Part shown: positions 33,993-43,023 of the stretch, piece by piece
Layout: each line of letters opens with the position of its first letter
How positions within the stretch are numbered: position 1 is the first letter of the stretch
Assembly (NCBI GenBank): GCA_014529675.2
Contig: CP076040.1
Location: forward strand, 3,367,894 to 3,431,893
DNA: 64,000 bases
Direction: 5' to 3'
Source of the DNA: Opitutia bacterium ISCC 52
GTDB lineage: Bacteria; Verrucomicrobiota; Verrucomicrobiia; Opitutales; UBA2995
Notes under the pieces: generated by a model
Seen by the model: only the letters and a program-made list of their open reading frames with translations
What the model was told of the DNA's origin: nothing
The model's database searches: none
Translations under genes and position numbers: made by a program

Positions 33993-35963
33993 TCAAAGTG
34001 TCTCTAGCACCCTATCAATGTCCTTCAATGCCGGAGGCGGCGTATGAATCCGGAAGTTTTCAGGATCATACCAGCCCTGCCACTTTTCCCAACGAGAGCC
34101 CTGCTCCAGAGAGATCCGCAAATTGAGCAACTGCTCACGGGCAGTTAGACCAAGAGCTCGAATTTGCTCGCGGGATTTCGAATTTCTCCTACCTGGATTG
34201 GCGACGTAGGCATTGTTGAATTCGATCAAACTCTTCAAGAATTGGAGATTCTCAACAAAGATTTTGACGGGAAACAATACTTGGTCGTCATAAACATTTA
34301 TCGAATGCTCCGGTACAAAGGGCAATCCCTCTTCAGCTAACTCAAGAGATTTTTGGGCCAGAGCAAGCGAAGTCCTCACGTTTGCAAGTTCCTCCATTTC
34401 AACTTTTCCATTCTCAAGATTCTTAAGAATCTTTTCCGACGCCTTCATAAGCTCCCGAAAACCCACTGCGTAGTGGTGAACATCATGGAGCAGCTTCAGA
34501 CTCTGAGTCGCAGAGAATGAGGCAGACTTCCCAAAATAACGGGTAGTCCATTCATCGTAGAATTCATCCTCATCAAATCCATTCGGATCCCAAGCTACCC
34601 GTGCAGCTGCTTCGAGGTTGAGAATGAACGGCTTAAAATTTTGCCCGTTAACGAGGACGTTGTGAGTCATCTGTTTTGATACAGCTAGCAGAGCAACCGT
34701 TTTAAGCCGATTGGGATACGGGTCCTGCACTACTTGGTTTTTCCAAACTCCGGCATGAACATAGATGCCGAAATCATAAGCCTTGAGCCGCTGAGGCCAT
34801 TCCGGAAATTGAGCAAATCCATCATCGGCCCATAACATCTGAGCCTCCCGTTGAATATTAAATTGATTGCTGTGCCACATGTCGAGGCCTTCCTGCCAGA
34901 GGTCGCACACAAGAACTCCACCCGGTCGATATTTCTGAATCAATTTTCCCAGCCCACTAAATACAGCCTCCATCAATGGCCCAGGATATAGACCTATCGC
35001 TTCCTCTTCAGGGCATGAGTATGCCCAATCGTAGATCGGGTGACGTGGACGTGCCAGGAACAGGTCTCCTTTCCCGAGCGGAGTTTCGCGCAGGTAGTAG
35101 CTATAGATCTCCATCCAGCGATCGAAGTGCGAGGTGATACACACTTCATCCATCTCCAGATGCATAAACTCCCACCCCAGATGCATCGGAATCTGAACGA
35201 GCATCCCCTTGCTGTGCGCGTAATCGATGACCTGATCCACCAACTCCAGATCGGTGTGGTAGTCAGTCATCTCGGTGTAATACTCGCGCAGGTAATACTC
35301 GGGGCGTCCCAAAAGATCATGAATGTCGATGTAGTTATACCGAAGCCGGGCGAGTGAATCGATCATCTCCTTCCAGATATCAAACTCAACAATCAGCTTC
35401 CGGCCTCTCCAATTGGCGAGCATGTCGTTGTCGTTATCAAAGTAACCACGCAGCTTGAAGGCCGGTGGCTGCTCGCGATGATCCAGTGTAGGAATCTTGA
35501 GGAGTTTCTGGGACGTTGGGATTTTCCCCGTCCAATACTCTAGCGGATCAATGCCAACTACCTGTTCTGAAAACTCATATACTCCGTAAAGTACTCCGCG
35601 GTCATCACCTCCCAGAATGTACAGATTACTATCCTCCCCAGATCGAAGTACAAAGGTCTCTGGCTTCAATGGAGATTCAGAGTAGCTTTCCGAAAAAGAA
35701 TGATCCGCACCTAAAACAAGAGTGTTTCCCTCAAAACGCTCGTCCTTTAATTCAGAATAAAATCCGATTGAAACCGATTCATCTGAATAAACCCGTTCAA
35801 TATCCACCTTCAATTCTTCCGCGGCAACCCTCACTACGTCCGACGCTTCCGAACTTAATAGTATCCGAGTGTCGGCCTCCAACCGTGTCTCCAATAATAG
35901 AGCACAGAGGCAAAGGGTCCATACCCCCTCCTGGAATAATCGAAAGGATTTCACAGGACTCAA
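33993..35963 (-). CDS. GH115-like secreted protein (alpha-glucuronidase-related)
   Basis: A 656-residue exported protein. The segment YILGGDDRGVLYGVYEFSEQ matches the GH115 and GH67-type N-terminal domain, in which GxDDRGxxYGxYxxSE precedes the barrel, and FKLRGYFDND follows where GH115 has its RGFFxNDE motif. GH115 enzymes release glucuronic acid from xylan. A catalytic pair cannot be fixed by eye, and the protein is shorter than many GH115s, so a related function is possible. The start is a TTG at 35963 with AGGA upstream, overlapping the end of the Gfo/Idh gene whose stop is 9 bases away; ATG is absent nearby. Forms a unit with that gene. Confidence 0.65.
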   Translation of the reverse strand: MSPVKSFRLFQEGVWTLCLCALLLETRLEADTRILLSSEASDVVRVAAEELKVDIERVYSDESVSIGFYSELKDERFEGNTLVLGADHSFSESYSESPLKPETFVLRSGEDSNLYILGGDDRGVLYGVYEFSEQVVGIDPLEYWTGKIPTSQKLLKIPTLDHREQPPAFKLRGYFDNDNDMLANWRGRKLIVEFDIWKEMIDSLARLRYNYIDIHDLLGRPEYYLREYYTEMTDYHTDLELVDQVIDYAHSKGMLVQIPMHLGWEFMHLEMDEVCITSHFDRWMEIYSYYLRETPLGKGDLFLARPRHPIYDWAYSCPEEEAIGLYPGPLMEAVFSGLGKLIQKYRPGGVLVCDLWQEGLDMWHSNQFNIQREAQMLWADDGFAQFPEWPQRLKAYDFGIYVHAGVWKNQVVQDPYPNRLKTVALLAVSKQMTHNVLVNGQNFKPFILNLEAAARVAWDPNGFDEDEFYDEWTTRYFGKSASFSATQSLKLLHDVHHYAVGFRELMKASEKILKNLENGKVEMEELANVRTSLALAQKSLELAEEGLPFVPEHSINVYDDQVLFPVKIFVENLQFLKSLIEFNNAYVANPGRRNSKSREQIRALGLTAREQLLNLRISLEQGSRWEKWQGWYDPENFRIHTPPPALKDIDRVLETL

Positions 35964-35972
35964 AGCAGATTC

Positions 35973-37340
35973 CTAAACTCTATCTGGATGCGGGTGTTTC
36001 CAAGGCTTGCGATACGGACGCGCCAGCAAGCCGTTTGCTTCGTCATCACCCACTACCTTTCCAGCCTTGTTGTCCCATTCAAGCGAACGCCCCAGATCCA
36101 TGGAATGGTTGGCCAGAATACAAGCAATCGAAGAGATATGTCCCTCCTCAATGTCTGCTACTGGTCGCCCACGGCTTTCAACGGCCTTTAAGAAATCCAA
36201 CATGTGCCAACGAACTGCCGAAGCGACGTGCTTCTCCAAACGCTTTTCTGTCCGGTCGACTGGATACTGCTCAAACTCAAAAAGCGGAGTCCCACTCAAA
36301 GTTGGTTTCTTAGAACGGTGAGGAATGAATTCATACTTATGCACACTGAGCTTCAGCGTGCCCTTTTCGCCGTAGATAATTCCAGCCCATGGATATTCAG
36401 GGTCGGGAGCATCACCCCAACTGCGGTGATTCCAAACTACATTTAACTCAGGAAATTTGAAGGTAGCGGTTTGCGTGTCAGGCGTTGTAGCCCGGGCAGC
36501 TTTGTCATAGTAAATGCCTCCAATCGAGTTTACGGAAGTTGGCATTCCCAGATCGAGCATCCAACGCACCATATCCAGCATGTGCACACACATGTCTCCC
36601 ACTATACCGTTGCTGTATTCCATATAGGCTCTCCAACCACCAGGATGGATGATGATATTAAATGGCTGCATGGGAGCGGGTCCGGTCCACATATCCCAAT
36701 CCAGATGTTTGGGCGCTTGAATGTCAGGAGCCTGCTCCTTGGTCGTACGCCGACGCATGTGATAATAGCAGCAAATATCTGCGTGCGATATTTCACCCAG
36801 TAACCCTTCTTTAATCACGCGGTTTTTCGCTTCGATTAAATGAGGAGTACTTCGACGCTGAGTTCCTACTTGAACCACCTGGTTGTATTTTCGCGCAGCC
36901 GCCAGCATGGCCTGACTTTCTACCACATCCACACCGGTCGGTTTTTGAACATAGACATCAGCTCCAGACTTTACCGCCTCAATCATGGGCAGAGCATGCC
37001 AGTGGTCGGGCGTATCAATAAGAACCAGATCAAAATCTTTTTCCTTCAGCAGTTTCCGGTAATCGGAATAAATGCGTGGACGTTTCCCTGACAACTGGCG
37101 ACCGGCAATTTGATCTGCAGCATCGTTTGCCATGTTTGCATCCACATCGCAGATCGATACCACTTCAACAGGAGCAACTTGAATCAATCGGAATAAGTCC
37201 AACTTCCCATACCAACCGGGGCCAATCACCGCCACCCGCTTTTTGACATCCATGAAATCGGATCCCAGACTGCTGAGAGTCGGTAAGGTGGAAAATGCGA
37301 AGGCCGCGGAAGTAGCTTTGAGAAACTGGCGTCTGTTCAT
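35973..37340 (-). CDS. Gfo/Idh/MocA family oxidoreductase, Tat leader
   Basis: NAD(P)-dependent oxidoreductase of 455 residues with the leader MNRRQFLKATSAAF (twin-arginine type). Rossmann start RVAVIGPGWYGKLDLF; the family landmarks IDTPDHWHALPMIEAVKSG, DVYVQKPTGVDV and GTQRRSTPH follow, with the sugar-binding Asp/His region near GDMCVHMLDMVRW. These enzymes oxidise sugars or inositols, or start redox glycoside cleavage. Directly upstream of the GH115-like gene, so a uronate- or xylan-derived sugar is plausible. The 249-base gap upstream contains the repeat at 37429-37557. Confidence 0.93.
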   Translation of the reverse strand: MNRRQFLKATSAAFAFSTLPTLSSLGSDFMDVKKRVAVIGPGWYGKLDLFRLIQVAPVEVVSICDVDANMANDAADQIAGRQLSGKRPRIYSDYRKLLKEKDFDLVLIDTPDHWHALPMIEAVKSGADVYVQKPTGVDVVESQAMLAAARKYNQVVQVGTQRRSTPHLIEAKNRVIKEGLLGEISHADICCYYHMRRRTTKEQAPDIQAPKHLDWDMWTGPAPMQPFNIIIHPGGWRAYMEYSNGIVGDMCVHMLDMVRWMLDLGMPTSVNSIGGIYYDKAARATTPDTQTATFKFPELNVVWNHRSWGDAPDPEYPWAGIIYGEKGTLKLSVHKYEFIPHRSKKPTLSGTPLFEFEQYPVDRTEKRLEKHVASAVRWHMLDFLKAVESRGRPVADIEEGHISSIACILANHSMDLGRSLEWDNKAGKVVGDDEANGLLARPYRKPWKHPHPDRV

Positions 37341-37428
37341 GATATGAAGTTATTCAGGGGAGGGAATGAGTGACAAGTCTGGAGATTTGAAAGAAGCAGG
37401 ATACGAAAACAATTTTTGAACAGAAGGC

Positions 37429-37557
37429 AACGAAGGTAACGAAGGTAACGAAGAATGCTAACAGCGACGTAATTTTCTAACAGCAGAAAACGCAGTGAGT
37501 TGGAGGCAAAGAATCGCATAATAAAATATGTTTCCTCTTTGTTTCCTTCGTTTCCTT
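37429..37557. repeat. AACGAAGGT tandem repeat with distant inverted partner
   Basis: Three near-perfect copies of AACGAAGGT lie at 37429-37454. At 37537-37557, CTTTGTTTCCTTCGTTTCCTT is an imperfect reverse complement of the same unit. The pair lies in the 249-base gap upstream of a Gfo/Idh gene and downstream of the cupin gene. No gene is seen in the gap. Confidence 0.5.
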
Positions 37558-37589
37558 GAGAGAAGTGGCTGTTTAAAAACTAAATTTAA

Positions 37590-38042
37590 TTACATTTCAT
37601 AAAAGATCTTGTACTTCGCACTGATCTCGACGATTTTTTCCATATCGGGCGGACCACCCTTAGCAAACTCCTCGGCGCACTCAGCGAAGAACTTATCGAA
37701 TCCTCCCGGCATGGTCTGATTCAACATCTCCAATGGTTGGTCATTGGGATTACGAAATGAGTGAACCGATCCGCGTGGCATAAAGACCGCCGTCTTGGCT
37801 GGAACCTGAACCCACTCGCCATCTTTCAAAAATTCTGCCGGACCGGATAAGGGCCAGAACCATTCGTCTTCCTCTTCATGCCGATACGGAGGAGGCCCGC
37901 CACCTGGAGGAGTTACATTGGTCCACATGGAAAATTTGCCACCTGTGTCTTCAGAGCTGAGGTGCAATATCATTTCATCTCCGAATGCATGTATGCGGCG
38001 GGATTCATTTTCGGGTCGAAAGACAGGATTTAGATCAGACAT
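37590..38042 (-). CDS. Cupin-domain protein, quercetinase-like
   Basis: A 150-residue, single-cupin protein without a signal peptide. The two cupin motifs are visible: PYRHEEEDEWFWPLSG with the first metal His and Glu, and PRGSVHSFRN with the last metal His. The C-terminus (ECAEEFAKGGPPDME) is helical and shared with quercetin-dioxygenase-like cupins. May bind metal and act on a small phenolic or sugar, or be a sensor. Upstream of it the GNAT gene ends 47 bases away, so the two may form one transcript with the sulfatase. Confidence 0.85.
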   Translation of the reverse strand: MSDLNPVFRPENESRRIHAFGDEMILHLSSEDTGGKFSMWTNVTPPGGGPPPYRHEEEDEWFWPLSGPAEFLKDGEWVQVPAKTAVFMPRGSVHSFRNPNDQPLEMLNQTMPGGFDKFFAECAEEFAKGGPPDMEKIVEISAKYKIFYEM

Positions 38043-38089
38043 AGGTTTAAAAGTAATAATTTATCACACTTTTTCGATTAAAAATCTTA

Positions 38090-38512
38090 TTAATCAACTC
38101 CCTTAACCCATCTCCATACGGATCCATCCTCAGGATCTATCACATCGCCTTTGAATTCAAAATTGAGCTTTTTCAGAATCGAAGTTGATGCATTTTCCCC
38201 TTTGAGCGTATGAGCGAGGACATGTTTTACTCCATCAGAAGCCTCAGCCAAAGTAACTAAACCGCGAGCCATAGCACTAGCATAGCCACGGCCTTCGTTT
38301 TCGGGAAATGTGAAGTAGCCGATTTCGACGGTGCCTTCTTTTGTAGGTTCGTCTTTAAAGCTGCACATGCCGATCAGCTCATCGTCTTCGAATCCCAGGT
38401 AACCTGTCCAGGGAAGACGTTTTTCGGCCATGAGTAGCAGTTCTTTGGGTACGCGCTCTAAAACAGCCTTGTTGTTGAGAAACTCTGCAATGGGCTTTAT
38501 TTCAATAGCCAC
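38090..38512 (-). CDS. GNAT-family N-acetyltransferase
   Basis: A 140-residue acetyltransferase. Motif A is FPENEGRGYASAMARGL (the pyrophosphate loop as Q/R-x-x-G-x-G/A), preceded by GYFTFPENEG and followed by AHTLKGENASTSILKKLNF. Starts with GTG at 38512, three bases after the stop of the sulfatase, so they are translated from one message. Acetyl-CoA-dependent; substrate unknown. Confidence 0.9.
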   Translation of the reverse strand: MAIEIKPIAEFLNNKAVLERVPKELLLMAEKRLPWTGYLGFEDDELIGMCSFKDEPTKEGTVEIGYFTFPENEGRGYASAMARGLVTLAEASDGVKHVLAHTLKGENASTSILKKLNFEFKGDVIDPEDGSVWRWVKGVD

Positions 38513-38515
38513 AGC

Positions 38516-39934
38516 TCAATAGATGTCCGCATTCTTCAGACGCTCATCCAATTGAGCAATCAATTCTTGAATTAACAGGCTATTAGCGCCGGCCAGGTTG
38601 ACCGTTTCCGCATCGGGCAATCGGTGATCGTACAATTCATGATAACCATCTTTGCCTTCAATGAATCGATGCGTATCGGTTCGAATGGTACGACCGCCAC
38701 GATGGAAGTAAGCAACTGCAGGACGACCTTCGGCATCCGGGTTATCGAGTAATGACTTCAGAGAGGCACCATGTAGACCACTAGGCGGCTCCAGCCCGGT
38801 CAACTCGCACAGCGTAGGAAATACATCGAGCGTTTCTACCATGGAGGATGTCGGTTCACCGGCTCGCTTCATACCAGGAGCAGAAATGATAAGTGGAGAA
38901 TGAAGCGATTCTTCAAAGAGTGCGTGTTTACCCCAGATCGCATGCTCGCCCAGGTGCCATCCATGGTCACCCCAGAGCGCGATTATGGTGTTATCGCGAA
39001 TACCGAGTGATTCAATTCGATCAATGAGTTTGCCCACAAGCGCATCGGCGTAGCTCACACAGGCAGCGTAATGCTTTCGTGTTTCGATGGCAAAGTCAGG
39101 GTCTTCGTTCGGATTCTTACCCCACTTATTGTATTTCATGTACTCACCTGACTTGTGCCAGGTCGTACGGCGCCCTTCTGGTTTCTGCGGATGTGCAATC
39201 TCCGGCAAAGTCGCGTCCTTGTAATACTCCATGTATTTAGCTGGAGCACCAAATGGAAGGTGCGGACGGATAATGCCTACGGCCAGGAAGAATGGTTTGT
39301 CGGCAGAGGCCAATGATTCCATCTGCTTGAGCCCTTCCTCAACAATCAATCCATCCGGGTAAATGGTGTCAGGCCCGGGTGTCGATTGATGCACATCCAT
39401 CTGAGAGGCATCTCCTCGAATTTCTCCATTCGATAGACCGTGCATCGATCCACGTGGGTGTTGCCAGGGGCCATCGGGACTGATGTGTCGATCCCAGGAA
39501 TTGGGCATCTCAGGTAGGGCTGGATCATTCCAGTCAGGGCCACCTCGGCCACCTGGGTGATGACTGACCTTGCCAACCGAAACCGTGGTATATCCATTTT
39601 GGCGAAACCAGGCCGGCATGCTGGGAACGACTTTATCGTCCGCTTTAGCGATATGCTCGGCACGACTAAATAGATCGCTATTCGATCCCGAACCGTAACG
39701 CCCGGTCAGCAGCGTGTAACGCGAAGCTCCACAGGTCGGAGCCTGAACATAGTGTTTGAAAAACGGACGACCGGTTGCGGCTAGCTTGTCGATATGGGGC
39801 GAGTGAATATATTCGGCACCAAAGCTTTTGAGCTCCGGCCTTAGGTCATCGATGCAAATCAGGAGAACGTTAGGCTGGGCTACTGCTGAAAGCGATAAGC
39901 CAACAAATGACAGGACAATCAAAAGGATACGCAT
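38516..39934 (-). CDS. S1-family sulfatase, iduronate-2-sulfatase-like
   Basis: Exported sulfatase of 472 residues (signal peptide [18 protein letters not shown]). The formylglycine motif is CGASR with Cys68 in [17 protein letters not shown], the form found in iduronate-2-sulfatases, and [19 protein letters not shown] is the matching metal-binding start. GKVSHHPGG and [13 protein letters not shown] are further matches to the iduronate-2-sulfatase group. It would remove 2-O-sulfate from uronic acid residues of polysaccharide. Followed three bases later by a GNAT gene, and 15 bases downstream of the PHP gene stop. Confidence 0.93.
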   Translation of the reverse strand: MRILLIVLSFVGLSLSAVAQPNVLLICIDDLRPELKSFGAEYIHSPHIDKLAATGRPFFKHYVQAPTCGASRYTLLTGRYGSGSNSDLFSRAEHIAKADDKVVPSMPAWFRQNGYTTVSVGKVSHHPGGRGGPDWNDPALPEMPNSWDRHISPDGPWQHPRGSMHGLSNGEIRGDASQMDVHQSTPGPDTIYPDGLIVEEGLKQMESLASADKPFFLAVGIIRPHLPFGAPAKYMEYYKDATLPEIAHPQKPEGRRTTWHKSGEYMKYNKWGKNPNEDPDFAIETRKHYAACVSYADALVGKLIDRIESLGIRDNTIIALWGDHGWHLGEHAIWGKHALFEESLHSPLIISAPGMKRAGEPTSSMVETLDVFPTLCELTGLEPPSGLHGASLKSLLDNPDAEGRPAVAYFHRGGRTIRTDTHRFIEGKDGYHELYDHRLPDAETVNLAGANSLLIQELIAQLDERLKNADIY

Positions 39935-39949
39935 AATTATCTATTCGGG

Positions 39950-41059
39950 TTAGACAGAAATGGAGATAGAGATTTCGGGGTGCTCGTCGGGAGCAGTTAC
40001 AACATTGAGTGCTCGGAAAGTGAGTTCGACTTCTTCCATTCGTTCAAGCGTCTTTACTTGGATGGTTGTATCCTTCATGGCAGGAATAGTCACCACATCC
40101 GTATGGGTGTAGAAGTCGTAGAGTGAAGTATTTTCAAGCGTGTAACTCACACTGGTTGCATTGCGCAACGTAACAGCAAGCACCGAAGACTTGTTCCGGT
40201 AAGCCGCTTTATGAGGAATCAAAGAAGCTTCGACCAGAGGGACCACACGCTCAGCACGTCCGATGAGGCTATCATCAATCAATGCTACCGTTCGGCGAGC
40301 ATTGAGTGCCTCCTTAATGGATTCAGCAGACCGTTCTTTGGCTAGTACGAGCGTCAATGGGCGATGTCCACCGGCAGGGACATTGTACTGCCAGTCAATC
40401 AGACCATGAATATCAGAGGTGCCAATAATGGTCAGGTTGTTATCGAGTGCAATTTGCAATGCTTCATCGGAATAGGTATCTTCGTTTACCACTTCGATGC
40501 CATCGAGTAAACCGTCCGCGATGAGTTGCTCATGCATGGGTGTCAACTCTACCACCGCATCGTAGTTCTGACCAATCCAGGTCGGGTGATTCCAGAATAT
40601 AAATCCGCCCTGCTCTTTCGCTGCTTTGTATGCGTCGATAGGCTCATCCAAGAGAACCTTGTTCGTATCAGTGATAAAGATAGCATTGGCGTGTCCAGGA
40701 GGCATAGAGCGGGTGATCTCCGTGCCCTGAACCACAATCAGGTCTGTTCCCTTTGCCGCTAACACCGCTTCCTCGTGGGAACGGTTGCGATTCGGCATCG
40801 GGATATCGGCGCCGTGCTTTAATTTCTCCAAATGATCCGTGATGGAAATGGCATCGAGGTTGTCCTTCAACGCCTCCTCCACCCGAATGCTCGGCCACAC
40901 ATTGCCATCGGAAAAGACCGTGTGCATATGGAAATCGCATTTGAGCGTTTTGTAACCCGGCACATCCGGGAAGTAGAGCTTTCGAGTATCGTCGAGGCTC
41001 GTATGCGCACTGGCCACAGACAATCCAAGAAGGGTAAGCAGAGATAGAACTTTAGTCAT
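39950..41059 (-). CDS. PHP-domain phosphoesterase-like secreted protein
   Basis: A 369-residue protein with signal peptide KVLSLLTLLGLSVASA. The metal site of the PHP fold is visible in DFHMHTVFSDG and ISITDHLE, with a Glu in IVVQGTEITR, a His in FWNHPTWIG and the late IIGTSDIHGL. The C-terminal ~100 residues form a beta-rich domain. PHP enzymes hydrolyse phosphate esters; the exported version here has no known substrate. The ATG at 41059 starts the signal peptide, so a longer frame reaching 41197 is rejected. Divergent from the esterase gene at 41175. Confidence 0.85.
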   Translation of the reverse strand: MTKVLSLLTLLGLSVASAHTSLDDTRKLYFPDVPGYKTLKCDFHMHTVFSDGNVWPSIRVEEALKDNLDAISITDHLEKLKHGADIPMPNRNRSHEEAVLAAKGTDLIVVQGTEITRSMPPGHANAIFITDTNKVLLDEPIDAYKAAKEQGGFIFWNHPTWIGQNYDAVVELTPMHEQLIADGLLDGIEVVNEDTYSDEALQIALDNNLTIIGTSDIHGLIDWQYNVPAGGHRPLTLVLAKERSAESIKEALNARRTVALIDDSLIGRAERVVPLVEASLIPHKAAYRNKSSVLAVTLRNATSVSYTLENTSLYDFYTHTDVVTIPAMKDTTIQVKTLERMEEVELTFRALNVVTAPDEHPEISISISV

Positions 41060-41174
41060 AGGCGTAGAATAAAGGCACTCAGTGTGGAGTGTCTGGCATG
41101 CAGAAACAAGTGTGAAGGAGCGGGAATAAAAATTCACTCTTTTCACCTCCTGAAATTCCAGCACACTATTAATC

Positions 41175-42662
41175 ATGCATCTACCCCGAGCACTCATTAT
41201 CCTATTTCTTTTAACCGTCGGTCTTAACGCAGCTGATCCACTCTACTTCCGGGAGGACTGGAAGGAGATCCCTTTCGCTCTGCCGATTACTCCCGCTCAC
41301 GTGGACAATCCCGACCTTCGAATGGAGACACATGGACCGGGGAGGTTGGGAATCAAGAAGTCGAACCACGACAACATCGAGAATGACCCTTTCTACGTTT
41401 GGTCAGGGAAGTGCACAATGCCCTGGGGATTGTCTTTGAAAAAACAGGGCAAGCTAGTCGACCTGTCCTCCAACACTGCAAAGGTAACCTGGCGCACACG
41501 ACAAAGCGGAGGGCACAAACTTCATCTGCTTCTCAAGCTACCGGGTGAACGGTGGTTTATTAGTGAGCAATCAGATCAGGGAGAAGAGAATACCTGGCAC
41601 GAACACTCATTCAAAATCAGCGACCTTTCTTGGCGTCACTTTAGTGTGATCAAGTGTGTAGCCGAGGAGAAGGTGAAGATACCCGACCTGTCGGAAGTCG
41701 AGCAAATCGGTTTCACCGATCAGCAAGCCGGCAACGGAAGCAAATTCTCTTCCCGTCTCGATTGGATTGAAGTTTACGGCAAAGAGAAGGCTGCACCGAA
41801 GGGGACTCCTCCTGTGGTCAAGATGACACGTATCGTCCCCAAGCTCCCAAAAGGAATAGAGGCGCATGAAGATCTCGTTTATGCCGCATACGGTGATCGC
41901 GAGTTAACCTTGGATCTCTATAAACCGAAATCCGTATCAGGACGATTACCAGCCGTCATATTTATTCACGGAGGCGGACATTACAAAGGAGACCCAAGTA
42001 GCTACACTGCCATGGCGATGGATCTGGCAGATAAGGGCTATGTGACCTTGAACATCTTCTACCGCCTCTCAGGTGAATCCCCTTTCCCTGCCGCCATCCA
42101 AGACTGCAAGGCTGCGGTTCGCTGGGCGCGAGCGAATGCAAGGAAATATAAAATCGATCCTAATCAAATTGGCTCGGTCGGCGGATCCGCAGGAGGTCAC
42201 CTCTCCGGCTTACTGGGCACCAGTGGTCCGGCTAGCTACTTGAATGGACTCGGTGGAAACGAAAACCAACTGAGCAATATCCAAGCCTGCGTCGTTATGG
42301 CCGGGGGCATGGATTATCGAACTGAACGCACCTTGGATTCTATGGCGTCTGATCCACGACGCAGAGGCTATACCTTTCTCGATGGCAAACCAGAATCTGT
42401 GCCCCACAATTATCACAATGCGTCTCCTGTTTTCCACGTCTCAAAAGCCACCCCTCCCATGTGCTTCATGGATGGGGAATTTGATTCACCTGGAACACGC
42501 TATCCAGAGATCATCCAAAAACTGAATACACTGGGAATCTACAACGAATCTCATGTCATCAAAAAAGCACCCCACCCCTTCTGGAGCTCGGATCCGTTCT
42601 TTGATCCGGCTATGGAGATCCTGGTGAGTTTTTTTGATCGGACGTTGAAAGGGAGTTCTTGA
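41175..42662 (+). CDS. Secreted esterase with N-terminal beta-sandwich domain
   Basis: Exported protein of 495 residues, signal peptide RALIILFLLTVGLNA. Residues about 25-205 are a beta-rich domain likely to bind carbohydrate (FREDWKEIPFALPIT, TWRTRQSGGHKLHLLLKL). An alpha/beta hydrolase follows: VIFIHGGGHYKGD oxyanion segment, nucleophile in SVGGSAGGHLSGL (Ser about 338), an acid residue in CFMDGEFDSPGT, and His in KKAPHPFW. This is the esterase/lipase type that deacylates sugars. A single gene, divergent from the PHP gene. Gene remnants fill the DNA after it. Confidence 0.9.
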   Translation: MHLPRALIILFLLTVGLNAADPLYFREDWKEIPFALPITPAHVDNPDLRMETHGPGRLGIKKSNHDNIENDPFYVWSGKCTMPWGLSLKKQGKLVDLSSNTAKVTWRTRQSGGHKLHLLLKLPGERWFISEQSDQGEENTWHEHSFKISDLSWRHFSVIKCVAEEKVKIPDLSEVEQIGFTDQQAGNGSKFSSRLDWIEVYGKEKAAPKGTPPVVKMTRIVPKLPKGIEAHEDLVYAAYGDRELTLDLYKPKSVSGRLPAVIFIHGGGHYKGDPSSYTAMAMDLADKGYVTLNIFYRLSGESPFPAAIQDCKAAVRWARANARKYKIDPNQIGSVGGSAGGHLSGLLGTSGPASYLNGLGGNENQLSNIQACVVMAGGMDYRTERTLDSMASDPRRRGYTFLDGKPESVPHNYHNASPVFHVSKATPPMCFMDGEFDSPGTRYPEIIQKLNTLGIYNESHVIKKAPHPFWSSDPFFDPAMEILVSFFDRTLKGSS

Positions 42663-42700
42663 TTCGACAGCTGCTAGCTCCTTCAAAATAACTTTCAACC

Positions 42701-42847
42701 TTACGACTCCGCCGCCATCAACTCGTCCAGTTTGGCACGAAGAGCCACTAGTTTGGCATCGAAGTTCATCGAATCAAGGAGGGAGCTAAACTGCATCTTT
42801 TCTTCCGGATCGATGACAATGTTTGACGCAAGCACCACTGGCCAACC
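42701..42847 (-). pseudogene. Gene fragment, C-terminal piece, family not recognised
   Basis: The minus-strand frame between two stops at 42848-42853 and a TAA at 42701 reads VVLASNIVIDPEEKMQFSS, then LLDSMNFDAKLVALRAKL and DELMAAES. It looks protein-like, with a helical end, but has no start or ribosome-binding site. I do not know the family. It is part of a 361-base stretch (42663-43023) without an intact gene. Confidence 0.4.
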
Positions 42848-42902
42848 TCATCACTTAGCCTTGGGAGCTTTCATAGTACGGCCTTCCTGTTGATAGGTCA
42901 TG

Positions 42903-43022
42903 TCAGGAACTTAGAAGCAAGTCGAGGTCACTCCTGCTCGTAAAACGATAGGCGTCGTAGAGAGGCGCGACTTGAGCAACATCCTTTACCGTTGCCAAAG
43001 TGATGCCGAATTCAGACTTCAC
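42903..43022 (-). pseudogene. GNAT acetyltransferase N-terminal remnant
   Basis: From a GTG at 43022 the minus strand reads EFGITLATVKDVAQVAPLYDAYR and then SDLDLLLSS before a TGA at 42903. The I-x-x-AT-x-x-D-x-x-x-V-A-x-L-x-x-x-Y pattern is the first strand and helix of GNAT acetyltransferases. The acetyl-CoA motif is missing. Between 42851 and 42901 another short piece, MTYQQEGRTMKAPKAK, ends in TGA. The stretch looks like several decayed genes joined by deletions. It lies directly after the cyclophilin stop. Confidence 0.5.
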
Positions 43023-43023
43023 C

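Noticed and set aside
35516-36313. 265-codon plus-strand open frame
   Set aside because: Lies antisense across the GH115-like and Gfo/Idh genes, has no domain and a proline-rich shadow composition.
41059-41197. Upstream extension of the PHP gene
   Set aside because: The signal peptide starts at the ATG at 41059 and the extension crosses the start of the divergent esterase gene.
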